The position numbers and the translations under genes were made by a program. A stretch of DNA of 14,143 nt from JACCUZ01 sp038246575 (lineage in GTDB: Bacteria; Actinomycetota; Actinomycetes; JACCUZ01). The DNA is taken from NCBI GenBank assembly GCA_038246575.1, contig JBBRVU010000105.1, positions 1 through 14,143 of the forward strand, in the 5' to 3' direction. Below are positions 7,213 through 13,624 of this stretch, piece by piece; within the stretch, counting starts at the first letter, position 1, and each line of letters starts with the position of its first letter. A model generated the notes under the pieces. It was not told the origin of the DNA. It saw only the letters and a program-made list of their open reading frames with translations, and searched no databases.

Positions 7213-8546
7213 CCCGCTATGCACCTGCCCCCGCGTCGGAGGCGCTGCTCGGCCGCGCCCTCGCCGTGACCCCTGGGGGCGTGAACTCGCCGGTTCGGGC
7301 GTTCCGCTCCGTCGGGGGCACCCCGCGGTTCATGGCGTCCGGCCGCGGTCCGTATCTCGTTGACGCCGACGGCCGCGACTATGTCGACCTGATCTGCTCC
7401 TGGGGCCCGCTGCTGCACGGGCACGCCCACCCCGAGGTCGTCGACGCGGTGCAGGCCGCGGTGGCGCGGGGGACGTCGTTCGGCACCCCGACCGAGGGCG
7501 AGGTCGCTCTCGCCGAGGAGATCGTTCGCCGGGTCGAGCCCGTCGAGCAGGTCCGCCTCGTGTCCAGCGGCACCGAGGCGACCATGTCCGCGATCCGGCT
7601 GGCCCGCGGCTTCACCGGTCGCAGCAAGGTGGTCAAGTTCGCCGGTTGCTACCACGGTCACGTCGACTCGCTGCTCGTCGCGGCCGGCTCGGGCGTGGCC
7701 ACGCTTGCCCTACCCGACACCCCGGGCGTTACCGGTGCCTCGGCCCAGGACACGGTCGTCGTCCCGTACAACGACCTGGACGCGGTCGCACGTGCCTTCG
7801 AGGCGTACGAGGGTGAGATCGCGGCCGTGATCACCGAGGCGGCTGCGGGCAACATGGGCGTCATCGCACCCGAGCCCGGGTTCAGCGAGGGGCTGGCCGA
7901 CCTGTGCGCGCGCCACGGCGCGCTGTTCGTCAGCGACGAGGTCATGACCGGTTTCCGGGTGTCACCGTCCGGCTGGTTCGGGCTGGAGGGGGTGCGCCCC
8001 GACCTGATGACCTTCGGCAAGGTGATGGGCGGCGGCTTCCCGGCCGCGGCCTTCGGTGGCCGGGCCGACGTGATGGCCCACCTCGCCCCGCTCGGGCCGG
8101 TCTACCAGGCCGGAACACTGTCCGGGAACCCGGTTGCGACAGCAGCAGGACTGGCCACGTTGCGCCTGGCGACCGACGACGTCTACGCCCACCTGGACAA
8201 GACGGCGGGCCAGCTGGGCGCGTTGGTCAGCGACGCACTCGCTGCGGTGGGGGTCGAGCACCGGCTGCAGTACGCCGGCAACATGTTCTCGGTCTTCTGG
8301 AGCGACGCGGACTCAGCGGGTCGGCCGGTCACCGACTACGACGGAGCCCGGCACCAGGACCTGCACCGCTATGCCGCGTTCTTCCACGCGATGCTCGACC
8401 GTGGCGTCTACCTGCCGCCGTCGGCGTTCGAGGCCTGGTTCCTCTCCGGCGCCCACGACGACGACGCGATCGCGCGGGTCGTCGACGCACTGCCCGCTGC
8501 CGCCCAGGCAGCGGCCACCGCGACCGCCCCGGAGGGATCGCGTTGA
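7209..8546 (+). CDS. hemL: Glutamate-1-semialdehyde 2,1-aminomutase
   Basis: This PLP enzyme isomerises glutamate-1-semialdehyde, the product of HemA, to 5-aminolevulinate. The 445 residues show GGVNSPVRAF (23-32), the substrate-loop SSGTEATMSAIRLARGFTGR, CYHGHVDSLL, the PLP-contact SDEVMTGFR, and the PLP lysine K271 in MTFGKVMGGGFPAAAFGG. GTLSGNPVATAAGLATL follows. This pattern distinguishes it from ordinary class III aminotransferases. The GTG start overlaps the hemB stop (GTGA), and an extended upstream reading lies inside hemB. The Ala-rich C-terminal tail (PAAAQAAATATAPEGSR) is probably disordered. Its last codons carry the ribosome site for the next gene. Confidence 0.98.
   Translation: MTRYAPAPASEALLGRALAVTPGGVNSPVRAFRSVGGTPRFMASGRGPYLVDADGRDYVDLICSWGPLLHGHAHPEVVDAVQAAVARGTSFGTPTEGEVALAEEIVRRVEPVEQVRLVSSGTEATMSAIRLARGFTGRSKVVKFAGCYHGHVDSLLVAAGSGVATLALPDTPGVTGASAQDTVVVPYNDLDAVARAFEAYEGEIAAVITEAAAGNMGVIAPEPGFSEGLADLCARHGALFVSDEVMTGFRVSPSGWFGLEGVRPDLMTFGKVMGGGFPAAAFGGRADVMAHLAPLGPVYQAGTLSGNPVATAAGLATLRLATDDVYAHLDKTAGQLGALVSDALAAVGVEHRLQYAGNMFSVFWSDADSAGRPVTDYDGARHQDLHRYAAFFHAMLDRGVYLPPSAFEAWFLSGAHDDDAIARVVDALPAAAQAAATATAPEGSR
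8531..8545 (+). promoter_or_regulatory. Strong ribosome-binding site deciding a TTG start
   Basis: GGAGGGA at 8531-8537 lies five bases before TTG 8543-8545. The TTG overlaps the hemL stop as TTGA. The strong Shine-Dalgarno element compensates for the poor start codon and fixes the start of the histidine phosphatase; no ATG or GTG is as well placed. Confidence 0.75.
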
Positions 8547-9199
8547 GCGAGTCGACCGTCGTCCACCTGCTCCGGCACGGCGAGGTGCACAACCCCGCGG
8601 GTGTGCTGTACGGCCGGCTGCCCGGCTACCACCTCTCCGACCTCGGTCGGGCCATGGCCGACCGGGTGGCCGAGCACCTGGCCGGCGAGGACGTCGTGCA
8701 CCTCGTCTCGTCGCCGCTGGAGCGGGCCCAGGAGACGGCCGCTCCGTCGGCCGCGACCCTCGGCCTCCCGGTGCAGGTCGACGAGCAGCTCATCGAGGCC
8801 GGCAACGTCTTCGAGGGCAAGACGTTCGGCGTCGGGGACGGGTCGCTGCGGCGCCCGGCGCACTGGGTGCACCTGCGCAACCCGATGCGCCCGTCGTGGG
8901 GTGAGCCCTACGTCCAGATCGCCCAGCGGATGCTCGCGGCGGTCGAGTCGGCCCGGGATGCTGCCCGCGGCCACGAGGCGCTGTGCGTCAGCCACCAGCT
9001 GCCGGTCTGGACGGCCCGGTCCTTCGCCACCGGGCGCAGGCTATGGCACGACCCGCGCAAGCGCCAGTGCTCGCTCGCCTCCCTCACCTCGTTCGCCGAT
9101 CGGGGCGACGAGCTCGTGTCGGTGACCTACCAGGAGCCGGCTCGTGACCTGCTGCCCAAGCCGGCCACCACCGGCAAGAAGTTCGTCGCGGGAGCGTGA
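8543..9199 (+). CDS. Histidine phosphatase family (phosphoglycerate mutase-like) protein
   Basis: This 218-residue cytoplasmic protein belongs to the histidine phosphatase superfamily. The phospho-accepting histidine is in LLRHGEVHN (H12 in RHG). The phosphate-binding arginine is in SSPLERAQETA, the conserved acidic residue region is LIEAGNVFEGK, and the second catalytic histidine is H151 in CVSHQLPVW. All key residues are present, so it should be active, but the substrate is unknown. It is the only member of the train without an obvious heme or cytochrome role. A histidine phosphatase between hemL and the thioredoxin gene is also known in mycobacteria (Rv0525 position), so its place is conserved rather than accidental. 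The start is TTG with a strong ribosome site, and the stop overlaps the next start (TGATG). Confidence 0.92.
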   Translation: MSESTVVHLLRHGEVHNPAGVLYGRLPGYHLSDLGRAMADRVAEHLAGEDVVHLVSSPLERAQETAAPSAATLGLPVQVDEQLIEAGNVFEGKTFGVGDGSLRRPAHWVHLRNPMRPSWGEPYVQIAQRMLAAVESARDAARGHEALCVSHQLPVWTARSFATGRRLWHDPRKRQCSLASLTSFADRGDELVSVTYQEPARDLLPKPATTGKKFVAGA

Positions 9200-9789
9200 T
9201 GCGCGGGTCCTTGCTCCGCGGGGGTGCCGCCGGGCTCGTTCTCGTCGGGCTCCTCGCCGCGTGCGGGAGCGGCGGGGGGAGCGTCAGTGCAGTCGCCAAC
9301 CAGGGCTTCGTCTCCGGCGACGGCACGGTGCGGACCATCCCGGCCGCGCAGCGACAGTCTCCCGTCGTGGTGAGCGGGCCGATGCTGTCCGGCGGGAAGC
9401 TCGACAGCCGCGACTACCGGGGCCAGATCGTCGTGGTCAACGTGTGGGCCTCCTGGTGCGCTCCGTGCATCGCCGAGGCACCCGGGCTGCAGAAGGTGTG
9501 GGACCGGTTCGGTGACAAGGGCGTGCAGTTCGTCGGCATCAACGTCCGGGACAACCAGGCCGCAGCGCTGGCGCACGAGAAGCGGTTCTCCGTCACCTAC
9601 CCCAGCATCGTCGACCCGGACGGGAAGGTGCTGCTCGCCCTGCGCGGGACGCTGTCACCCAAGGCTGTCCCGAGCACGCTGATCCTCGACCGTGAGGGTC
9701 GCGTCGCCGTCCGGGTGCTCTCGCAGCTCGACGAGTCCACACTCGCCGGGCTGGTGAGCGACGTGCTGGACGAGGGCGCGGGTTCATGA
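9199..9789 (+). CDS. resA: ResA/TlpA-like thioredoxin lipoprotein for cytochrome c maturation
   Basis: This 196-residue membrane-anchored thiol-disulfide oxidoreductase most likely reduces the heme-binding CxxCH cysteines of apocytochrome c outside the membrane. An N-terminal lipoprotein signal (positively charged start, hydrophobic LVLVGLLAAC) has the lipobox LAAC with lipidated C22, followed by a Gly/Ser-rich linker. The thioredoxin fold starts near GKLDSRDYRGQ, with active site WCAPC (C87, C90), the typical NVWASWCAPC context, and the cis-Pro region SPKAVPSTLILD. It sits immediately before ccdA, its expected electron donor, and overlaps it as ATGA. ATG 9199 is preferred over GTG 9196 because GGGAG at 9190-9194 is then suitably spaced and the start overlaps the phosphatase stop. 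Confidence 0.93.
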   Translation: MRGSLLRGGAAGLVLVGLLAACGSGGGSVSAVANQGFVSGDGTVRTIPAAQRQSPVVVSGPMLSGGKLDSRDYRGQIVVVNVWASWCAPCIAEAPGLQKVWDRFGDKGVQFVGINVRDNQAAALAHEKRFSVTYPSIVDPDGKVLLALRGTLSPKAVPSTLILDREGRVAVRVLSQLDESTLAGLVSDVLDEGAGS

Positions 9790-10535
9790 ACATCGGTGCC
9801 ACGATCGCCGACGGCTCGCTGCTGCTCGCGCTCCCGCTGGCCATGGTGGCCGGGCTCGTCTCTTTCCTGTCGCCCTGCGTCCTGCCACTGGTGCCGGGCT
9901 ACCTGTCCTACGTCACCGGGCTCAGTGCGGCCGAGGTGTTCGACGAAGCGGCCCAGCGACGTGGCCGGCTGCTCGCGGGGTCGACGTTGTTCGTCCTGGG
10001 CTTCACAGTGGTGTTCGTGAGCGCCGGGGTGCTGCTCGGCGGGTTCGGTGGCTTCTTCCTGGAGAACCAGCAGGTGCTCCAGCGGTGGCTCGGCGGCTTC
10101 ACGATCGTCTTCGGCCTCGCGTTCATCGGACGGTTGCCCTGGCTGCAGCGGGACGTGCGCATCTCACGCAAGCCGGCCGTGGGCCTGGGTGGAGCTCCGG
10201 TGCTCGGGGCCTTGTTCGGCCTCGGCTGGACTCCGTGCATCGGCCCCACCCTGGGTGCGGTGATGGCGCTGGGGATCGACGGTGGGACCGCCGTCCGTGG
10301 CGGTGTCCTGGCCGTCGCGTACTGCCTCGGTCTCGGACTTCCCTTCGTCGCCACTGCTCTCGGCTTCGGGAGGGCGATGACCGCGTTCTCCTGGGTGCGC
10401 AGCCACCAGGTCGCCGTCATGCGCGGGGGCGGGCTGATGCTGGTCACCATCGGGATCCTGCTCGTGACCGGCACGTGGAACGACATCACCGCGTCACTGC
10501 AGGTCTGGGTCAACGGCTTCACCCCGGCGGTCTGA
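9786..10535 (+). CDS. ccdA: Cytochrome c biogenesis thiol transporter CcdA
   Basis: This 249-residue polytopic membrane protein (about six transmembrane helices) moves reducing equivalents from cytoplasmic thioredoxin to extracytoplasmic thioredoxin-like proteins. Two internally homologous halves each carry the hallmark Pro-Cys helix: FLSPCVLPLVPGYLSYVTGL with C31, and GLGWTPCIGPTLGAV with C151. Hydrophobic stretches include LLALPLAMVAGLVSF, TLFVLGFTVVFVSAGVLLGG, WLGGFTIVFGLAFIG, and two in the C-terminal third. Length and topology fit CcdA rather than full DsbD, since no periplasmic domains are present. The start overlaps the upstream lipoprotein gene (ATGA). Only one base separates it from resB. 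Confidence 0.96.
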   Translation: MNIGATIADGSLLLALPLAMVAGLVSFLSPCVLPLVPGYLSYVTGLSAAEVFDEAAQRRGRLLAGSTLFVLGFTVVFVSAGVLLGGFGGFFLENQQVLQRWLGGFTIVFGLAFIGRLPWLQRDVRISRKPAVGLGGAPVLGALFGLGWTPCIGPTLGAVMALGIDGGTAVRGGVLAVAYCLGLGLPFVATALGFGRAMTAFSWVRSHQVAVMRGGGLMLVTIGILLVTGTWNDITASLQVWVNGFTPAV

Positions 10536-10536
10536 C

Positions 10537-12120
10537 GTGCTCGACACCCGACCCAACCGGCCCGAGGCGCTCGGTCCCCTCGAGCTGGTGCGCTGGCTGT
10601 GGCGCCAGCTCACATCGATGCGTACGGCGTTGATGCTGCTGTTCCTGCTCACCCTTGCGGCGCTGCCGGGCTCGCTCGTCCCGCAGAGTTCGGTCGACCC
10701 TGCGCGCGTCGCGCAGTTCATCAGCCAGCACCCGAAGCTCTCCGCGGTCTACGAGCCGTTGTCGCTCTTCTCGGTCTACTCGGCGCCGTGGTTCGCGGCG
10801 ATCTACCTGCTGCTGTTCGTGTCGTTGGTGGGCTGCGTGCTGCCGCGGACGCTGTCGCACGTGTCGGCGATCCGGGCTCGACCTCCGGCGGCACCGCGGC
10901 ACCTCGATCGACTCCCCGTCCACGAGTCGTGGACGACGGACGAGGACGTGTCCTCGGTGGTCGCCTCGGCGCGCACGGTCCTGCGCGGGCGCCGATTCCG
11001 CGTCGCGCCGGCCACGACATCGATCGAGGACACGAACTCCGTCGCTGCCGAACGCGGCCACTTGCGGGAGACGGGCAACCTCATCTTTCACCTGTCGATG
11101 CTGCTCATCCTGGTGTCGTTCGCAGCGGGAAACCTGTTCGGCTTCCGGGCCGACGTCCTGGTCGTGGAGGGTGAGGGCTTCAGCAACACGGTCACGGCCT
11201 ACGACACGTTCTCCCCGGGCGCCGCGTTCGACGAGAGCAACCTGGCCCCGTTCACCGTGACCCTGGACGCCCTGAGCGTGCGCTACCAGCCGGACGGGAA
11301 GCAGCGCGGAGCCCCGCGTGACTTCCGCGCCGAGGTCACCTACACCACCTCGCCGGATGCCGCTGAACAACGCATCGTGCTCGAGGTGAACCACCCGCTG
11401 GTCATCGACGGGACCAAGGTGTTCCTGCTCGGCAACGGTTACGCGCCGGTGTTCACCGTGCGCGACGCGACGGGCGAGGAGGTGTTCTCCGGGCCGGTGC
11501 CGTTCCTGCCCAAGAACTCCAACATGACCTCGACCGGAGTCGTGAAGGTGCCCGGCGCGAGCCCGGACCAGCTCGGCTTCGAGGGTCTGTTCCTGCCGAC
11601 GGCGGTGCTCGACCCCAGGCAGGGCCCGGTGTCGGTGTTCCCCGACACGAAGCTGCCCCGTGCGGTGCTCACCGCCTGGACCGGCAGTCTCGGTCTGGAC
11701 GACGGGACACCGCAGTCGGTCTACACGTTGGACAAGTCGCAGCTACGCCAGGTGACGAGCGCCGACGGTCAACCGCTCGCCCAGTCGCTGGCACCCGGCG
11801 CCACCATGACGCTGCCGGACGGGTCCAGCATCACCTTCGACGGCATCCGTCGCTGGACTGCGCTGAAGGTGGCCCGCAACCCCGCAACGACACCGGCGCT
11901 GGGTGGCGCGCTGCTCGCGCTGGCCGGGTTGATGCTCTCGTTGTACGTGCGTCGGCGACGGGTCTGGGTGCGCGTCAGTGCCGGCGAGGGCGGGCGTACG
12001 CTCGTCGAGGTGGCGGGCCTGGCCCGCTCCGAGGGGGAGAGTCGCGACGTGCTGGCCGAGGAGGTCTCGGCCGTGTCGACCGCCCTGCGCGGGGACGGGA
12101 AGGTGAGCGGTGACGGGTGA
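10537..12120 (+). CDS. resB: ResB (Ccs1) cytochrome c biogenesis protein
   Basis: This 527-residue membrane protein forms the system II heme export and ligation complex with CcsB. It has a cytoplasmic N-terminus (LVRWLWRQLTSMRTALM), then TM1 (LMLLFLLTLAALPGSLVP), TM2 (WFAAIYLLLFVSLVGCVL), and TM3 (LIFHLSMLLILVSFAAGNLFG, H185). A large extracytoplasmic domain follows, including VNHPLVIDGTKVFLLGNGYAP (H286 near its start), and then a last TM (ALGGALLALAGLMLSLYV). RRRRVWVR and a short cytoplasmic tail complete it. The normal ResB topology is complete. The GTG start is one base after the ccdA stop and no clear ribosome site is seen, so re-initiation by terminating ribosomes is likely. Its 3' end overlaps ccsB by 11 nt. 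Confidence 0.96.
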   Translation: MLDTRPNRPEALGPLELVRWLWRQLTSMRTALMLLFLLTLAALPGSLVPQSSVDPARVAQFISQHPKLSAVYEPLSLFSVYSAPWFAAIYLLLFVSLVGCVLPRTLSHVSAIRARPPAAPRHLDRLPVHESWTTDEDVSSVVASARTVLRGRRFRVAPATTSIEDTNSVAAERGHLRETGNLIFHLSMLLILVSFAAGNLFGFRADVLVVEGEGFSNTVTAYDTFSPGAAFDESNLAPFTVTLDALSVRYQPDGKQRGAPRDFRAEVTYTTSPDAAEQRIVLEVNHPLVIDGTKVFLLGNGYAPVFTVRDATGEEVFSGPVPFLPKNSNMTSTGVVKVPGASPDQLGFEGLFLPTAVLDPRQGPVSVFPDTKLPRAVLTAWTGSLGLDDGTPQSVYTLDKSQLRQVTSADGQPLAQSLAPGATMTLPDGSSITFDGIRRWTALKVARNPATTPALGGALLALAGLMLSLYVRRRRVWVRVSAGEGGRTLVEVAGLARSEGESRDVLAEEVSAVSTALRGDGKVSGDG

Positions 12121-13111
12121 GGCGCTGGCCGGACTCAGCAACGACCTGCTCTACTCCGCGATGGTGGTCTACGCCCTTGCGATGACCTGCTTCGCCGCGG
12201 AGCTCGCGTTCACCCGGGCCCGCCGACATCAGCCCGATGCGGTGCCGGCGGCCTCCGAGATGCGCGAGCTGGCCACGGTCGGGGCCGGACCGGCCTACGC
12301 CGTGACCGGGACCGAGGACGACGGCGGGGCCGCGGGCGACATCGGGACCCGGACCGCGAGGTCGGCGCAGTTCGGCCGGGTGGCCGTGTCGCTGACCGTG
12401 CTCGCGCTCGTGCTGCACCTGAGCTCGGTCGTGGCACGTGGCCTGTCGGTGAGCCGCCCGCCGTGGGGCAACATGTTCGAGTTCTCGGTGACCGGCGCGC
12501 TGGCCGTCACCGGCGTCTACCTGGTCATGCTCAGCCGCCGTGACCTGCGCTACCTCGGGACCTTCGTCGTCGGCCCGGTGCTGCTGACCCTCGGGCTCGC
12601 CGTCACGGTGCTCTACACCGATGCCGAGCAGCTCGTGCCGGCGCTGAAGTCGGTGTGGCTGGTCATCCACGTGTCGGCCGCGATGCTCGCTTCGGGGATC
12701 TTCACGGTCGCCTTCGCGCAGAGCATCGTGTTCCTCGTGCAGGACAAGCGCGAGCGCAACCCGGCGCGCGTCCCCTCATTCATGGACCGCTTGCCCTCCG
12801 CGGCCACGTTGGACCGCTCGTCCTACCGGATGCTCGCCTTCGCCTACCCGATCTGGACGTTCGCGGTCATCGCCGGCGCCATCTGGGCCGAGAACGCCTG
12901 GGGTCGCTACTGGGGCTGGGACCCGAAGGAGACCTGGGCATTCATCACGTGGATGGCCTACACGATCTACCTGCACGCGCGGGCCACCGCGGGGTGGAAG
13001 GGCCGCAAGGCTGCCTATGTGGCGCTGTTCGCCTACTCGACTTTCCTGTTCAACTACCTCGTCGTGAACATCTGGCTGGTGGGTTTCCACTCCTACGCCG
13101 GCGTCGGTTGA
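12110..13111 (+). CDS. ccsB: CcsB/ResC cytochrome c assembly protein (heme handling)
   Basis: This 333-residue polytopic protein of the heme-handling family works with ResB to deliver and attach heme to apocytochrome c. The signature tryptophan-rich segment is WGWDPKETW (268-276) within a longer W-rich run beginning at WAENAW. Candidate heme-ligand histidines are H103 (LVLHLSS), H187 (LVIHVSA), and H327 (VGFHSYAG); H289 lies in YLHARAT. About eight hydrophobic segments are visible, the first at residues 12-34. A loop of about 50 residues after TM1 (about 37-90, acidic and Gly/Ala-rich) is longer than in minimal homologs. The GTG start lies inside the resB end, with GGGAAGG at 12097-12103 as a strong ribosome site. 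It is the last gene of the train, and a hairpin begins on its stop codon. Confidence 0.96.
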   Translation: MTGEALAGLSNDLLYSAMVVYALAMTCFAAELAFTRARRHQPDAVPAASEMRELATVGAGPAYAVTGTEDDGGAAGDIGTRTARSAQFGRVAVSLTVLALVLHLSSVVARGLSVSRPPWGNMFEFSVTGALAVTGVYLVMLSRRDLRYLGTFVVGPVLLTLGLAVTVLYTDAEQLVPALKSVWLVIHVSAAMLASGIFTVAFAQSIVFLVQDKRERNPARVPSFMDRLPSAATLDRSSYRMLAFAYPIWTFAVIAGAIWAENAWGRYWGWDPKETWAFITWMAYTIYLHARATAGWKGRKAAYVALFAYSTFLFNYLVVNIWLVGFHSYAGVG

Positions 13112-13141
13112 CCCCGGAGGGACGGTGTCCCCCGGGGGTCA
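13109..13141 (+). terminator. GC-rich hairpin ending the heme / cytochrome c operon
   Basis: Positions 13109-13123 (TGACCCCGGAGGGAC) pair with 13127-13141 (GTCCCCCGGGGGTCA) around a GGT loop, with 13 of 15 positions paired and mismatches at 13116/13134 and 13118/13132. The stem starts at the ccsB stop codon. No T-run follows, as is common for terminators in high-GC actinobacteria. The gene on the other strand ends at 13164, so the hairpin may act in both directions. Confidence 0.7.
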
Positions 13142-13163
13142 GGTCCGGGCCAGCCGTGTCGCG

Positions 13164-13472
13164 TCAGCCGGCGGTCCTGTCGATCGACTGATCGGGCGCT
13201 GCGCCGGGGCCACCCGGACCACCGGGGCCACCGGTCTGGGTGCCGGTCACGGTGAAGTCCTTCCCGACCTGGACGATGACCTGCTCGCCCGCGTTGGTCA
13301 CGATGTGCGCCTCGTAGACCCCGTCGGAGTCGGTCTCCACGCGCTGGATGGTCGCGTCGGGGTACTCCGCGAGGGCGGCGTCGCGCACGTTGGTGGCGGT
13401 GCTGCCGGTGAGCAGGTTCTCGTCCGAGCGCATGCTCTTGGTCGGGTCCAGGTTGCGCGCCGTGCCCGCCAC
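13164..13472 (-). CDS. Small PepSY-like exported-type protein, N-terminus apparently lost
   Basis: This is a 102-residue frame read right to left. The central part (LLTGSTATNVRDAALAEYPDATIQRVETDSDGVYEAHIV, residues about 20-58, then GEQVIVQVGKDFTVTG) resembles the PepSY-like fold of small actinobacterial exported proteins, with an alpha helix, the motif ETDSDGVYEAH and a beta hairpin. It ends in a Gly-Pro repeat tail (GGPGGPGGPG). GTG 13472 is the only start before the core, but it lacks a ribosome site. The frame stays open upstream to an in-frame stop at 13611-13613 without any ATG, GTG or TTG, and includes an Ala/Thr/Ser-rich stretch that looks like the linker after a signal peptide. No hydrophobic signal is visible in any frame there. 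It may be a decayed gene. The family call is from memory of similar proteins and is moderate. Confidence 0.55.
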   Translation of the reverse strand: MAGTARNLDPTKSMRSDENLLTGSTATNVRDAALAEYPDATIQRVETDSDGVYEAHIVTNAGEQVIVQVGKDFTVTGTQTGGPGGPGGPGAAPDQSIDRTAG

Positions 13473-13624
13473 TGTCCAGGTGACGGCGCTGGTCGTCGCG
13501 CCCGCCGACGTCGTGCTGGCGACGGTGGCGCCGCCGGGCCCGATCGCCGGCTGGCACCGCCCTGAGCCGATCCTGTCGACCTCGACCGGGCCGACTGTCC
13601 GACGTCGTGGCTAGCGTTGCCGGC
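13473..13624. other. Divergent intergenic region (152 bp)
   Basis: This spacer lies between two divergent genes. Rightward, TAGCGT at 13612-13617 fits a TANNNT -10 element. Leftward, it contains the start-less open frame that continues the small - strand gene. I see no inverted repeat that would clearly be an operator. Confidence 0.5.
13612..13617 (+). promoter_or_regulatory. Candidate -10 element for a leaderless transcript
   Basis: TAGCGT ends eight bases before the ATG at 13625 and there is no Shine-Dalgarno sequence upstream of that ATG. A TANNNT box at this distance is the typical arrangement for leaderless actinobacterial mRNAs. The -35 region is weak (CCGACT at 13591-13596 would have a short 15-bp spacer). 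Confidence 0.4.

Noticed and set aside
9196..9198. GTG 9196 as the start of the thioredoxin lipoprotein gene
   Set aside because: It would leave only one base between the GGGAG site and the start codon. ATG 9199 is better spaced and is a stronger start.
10002..10021. TTCACAGTGGTGTTCGTGAG as a second Rex operator
   Set aside because: The half-sites are in the wrong relative orientation (TTCAC first, GTGA last) compared with TTGTGAA...TTCACAA, and the sequence lies inside ccdA where it encodes a transmembrane helix.
13125..13565. A 146-codon + strand open frame after ccsB
   Set aside because: It overlaps the terminator hairpin and the small - strand gene, has no start-site signal and no recognisable protein features. 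The - strand frame has protein-like patterning.
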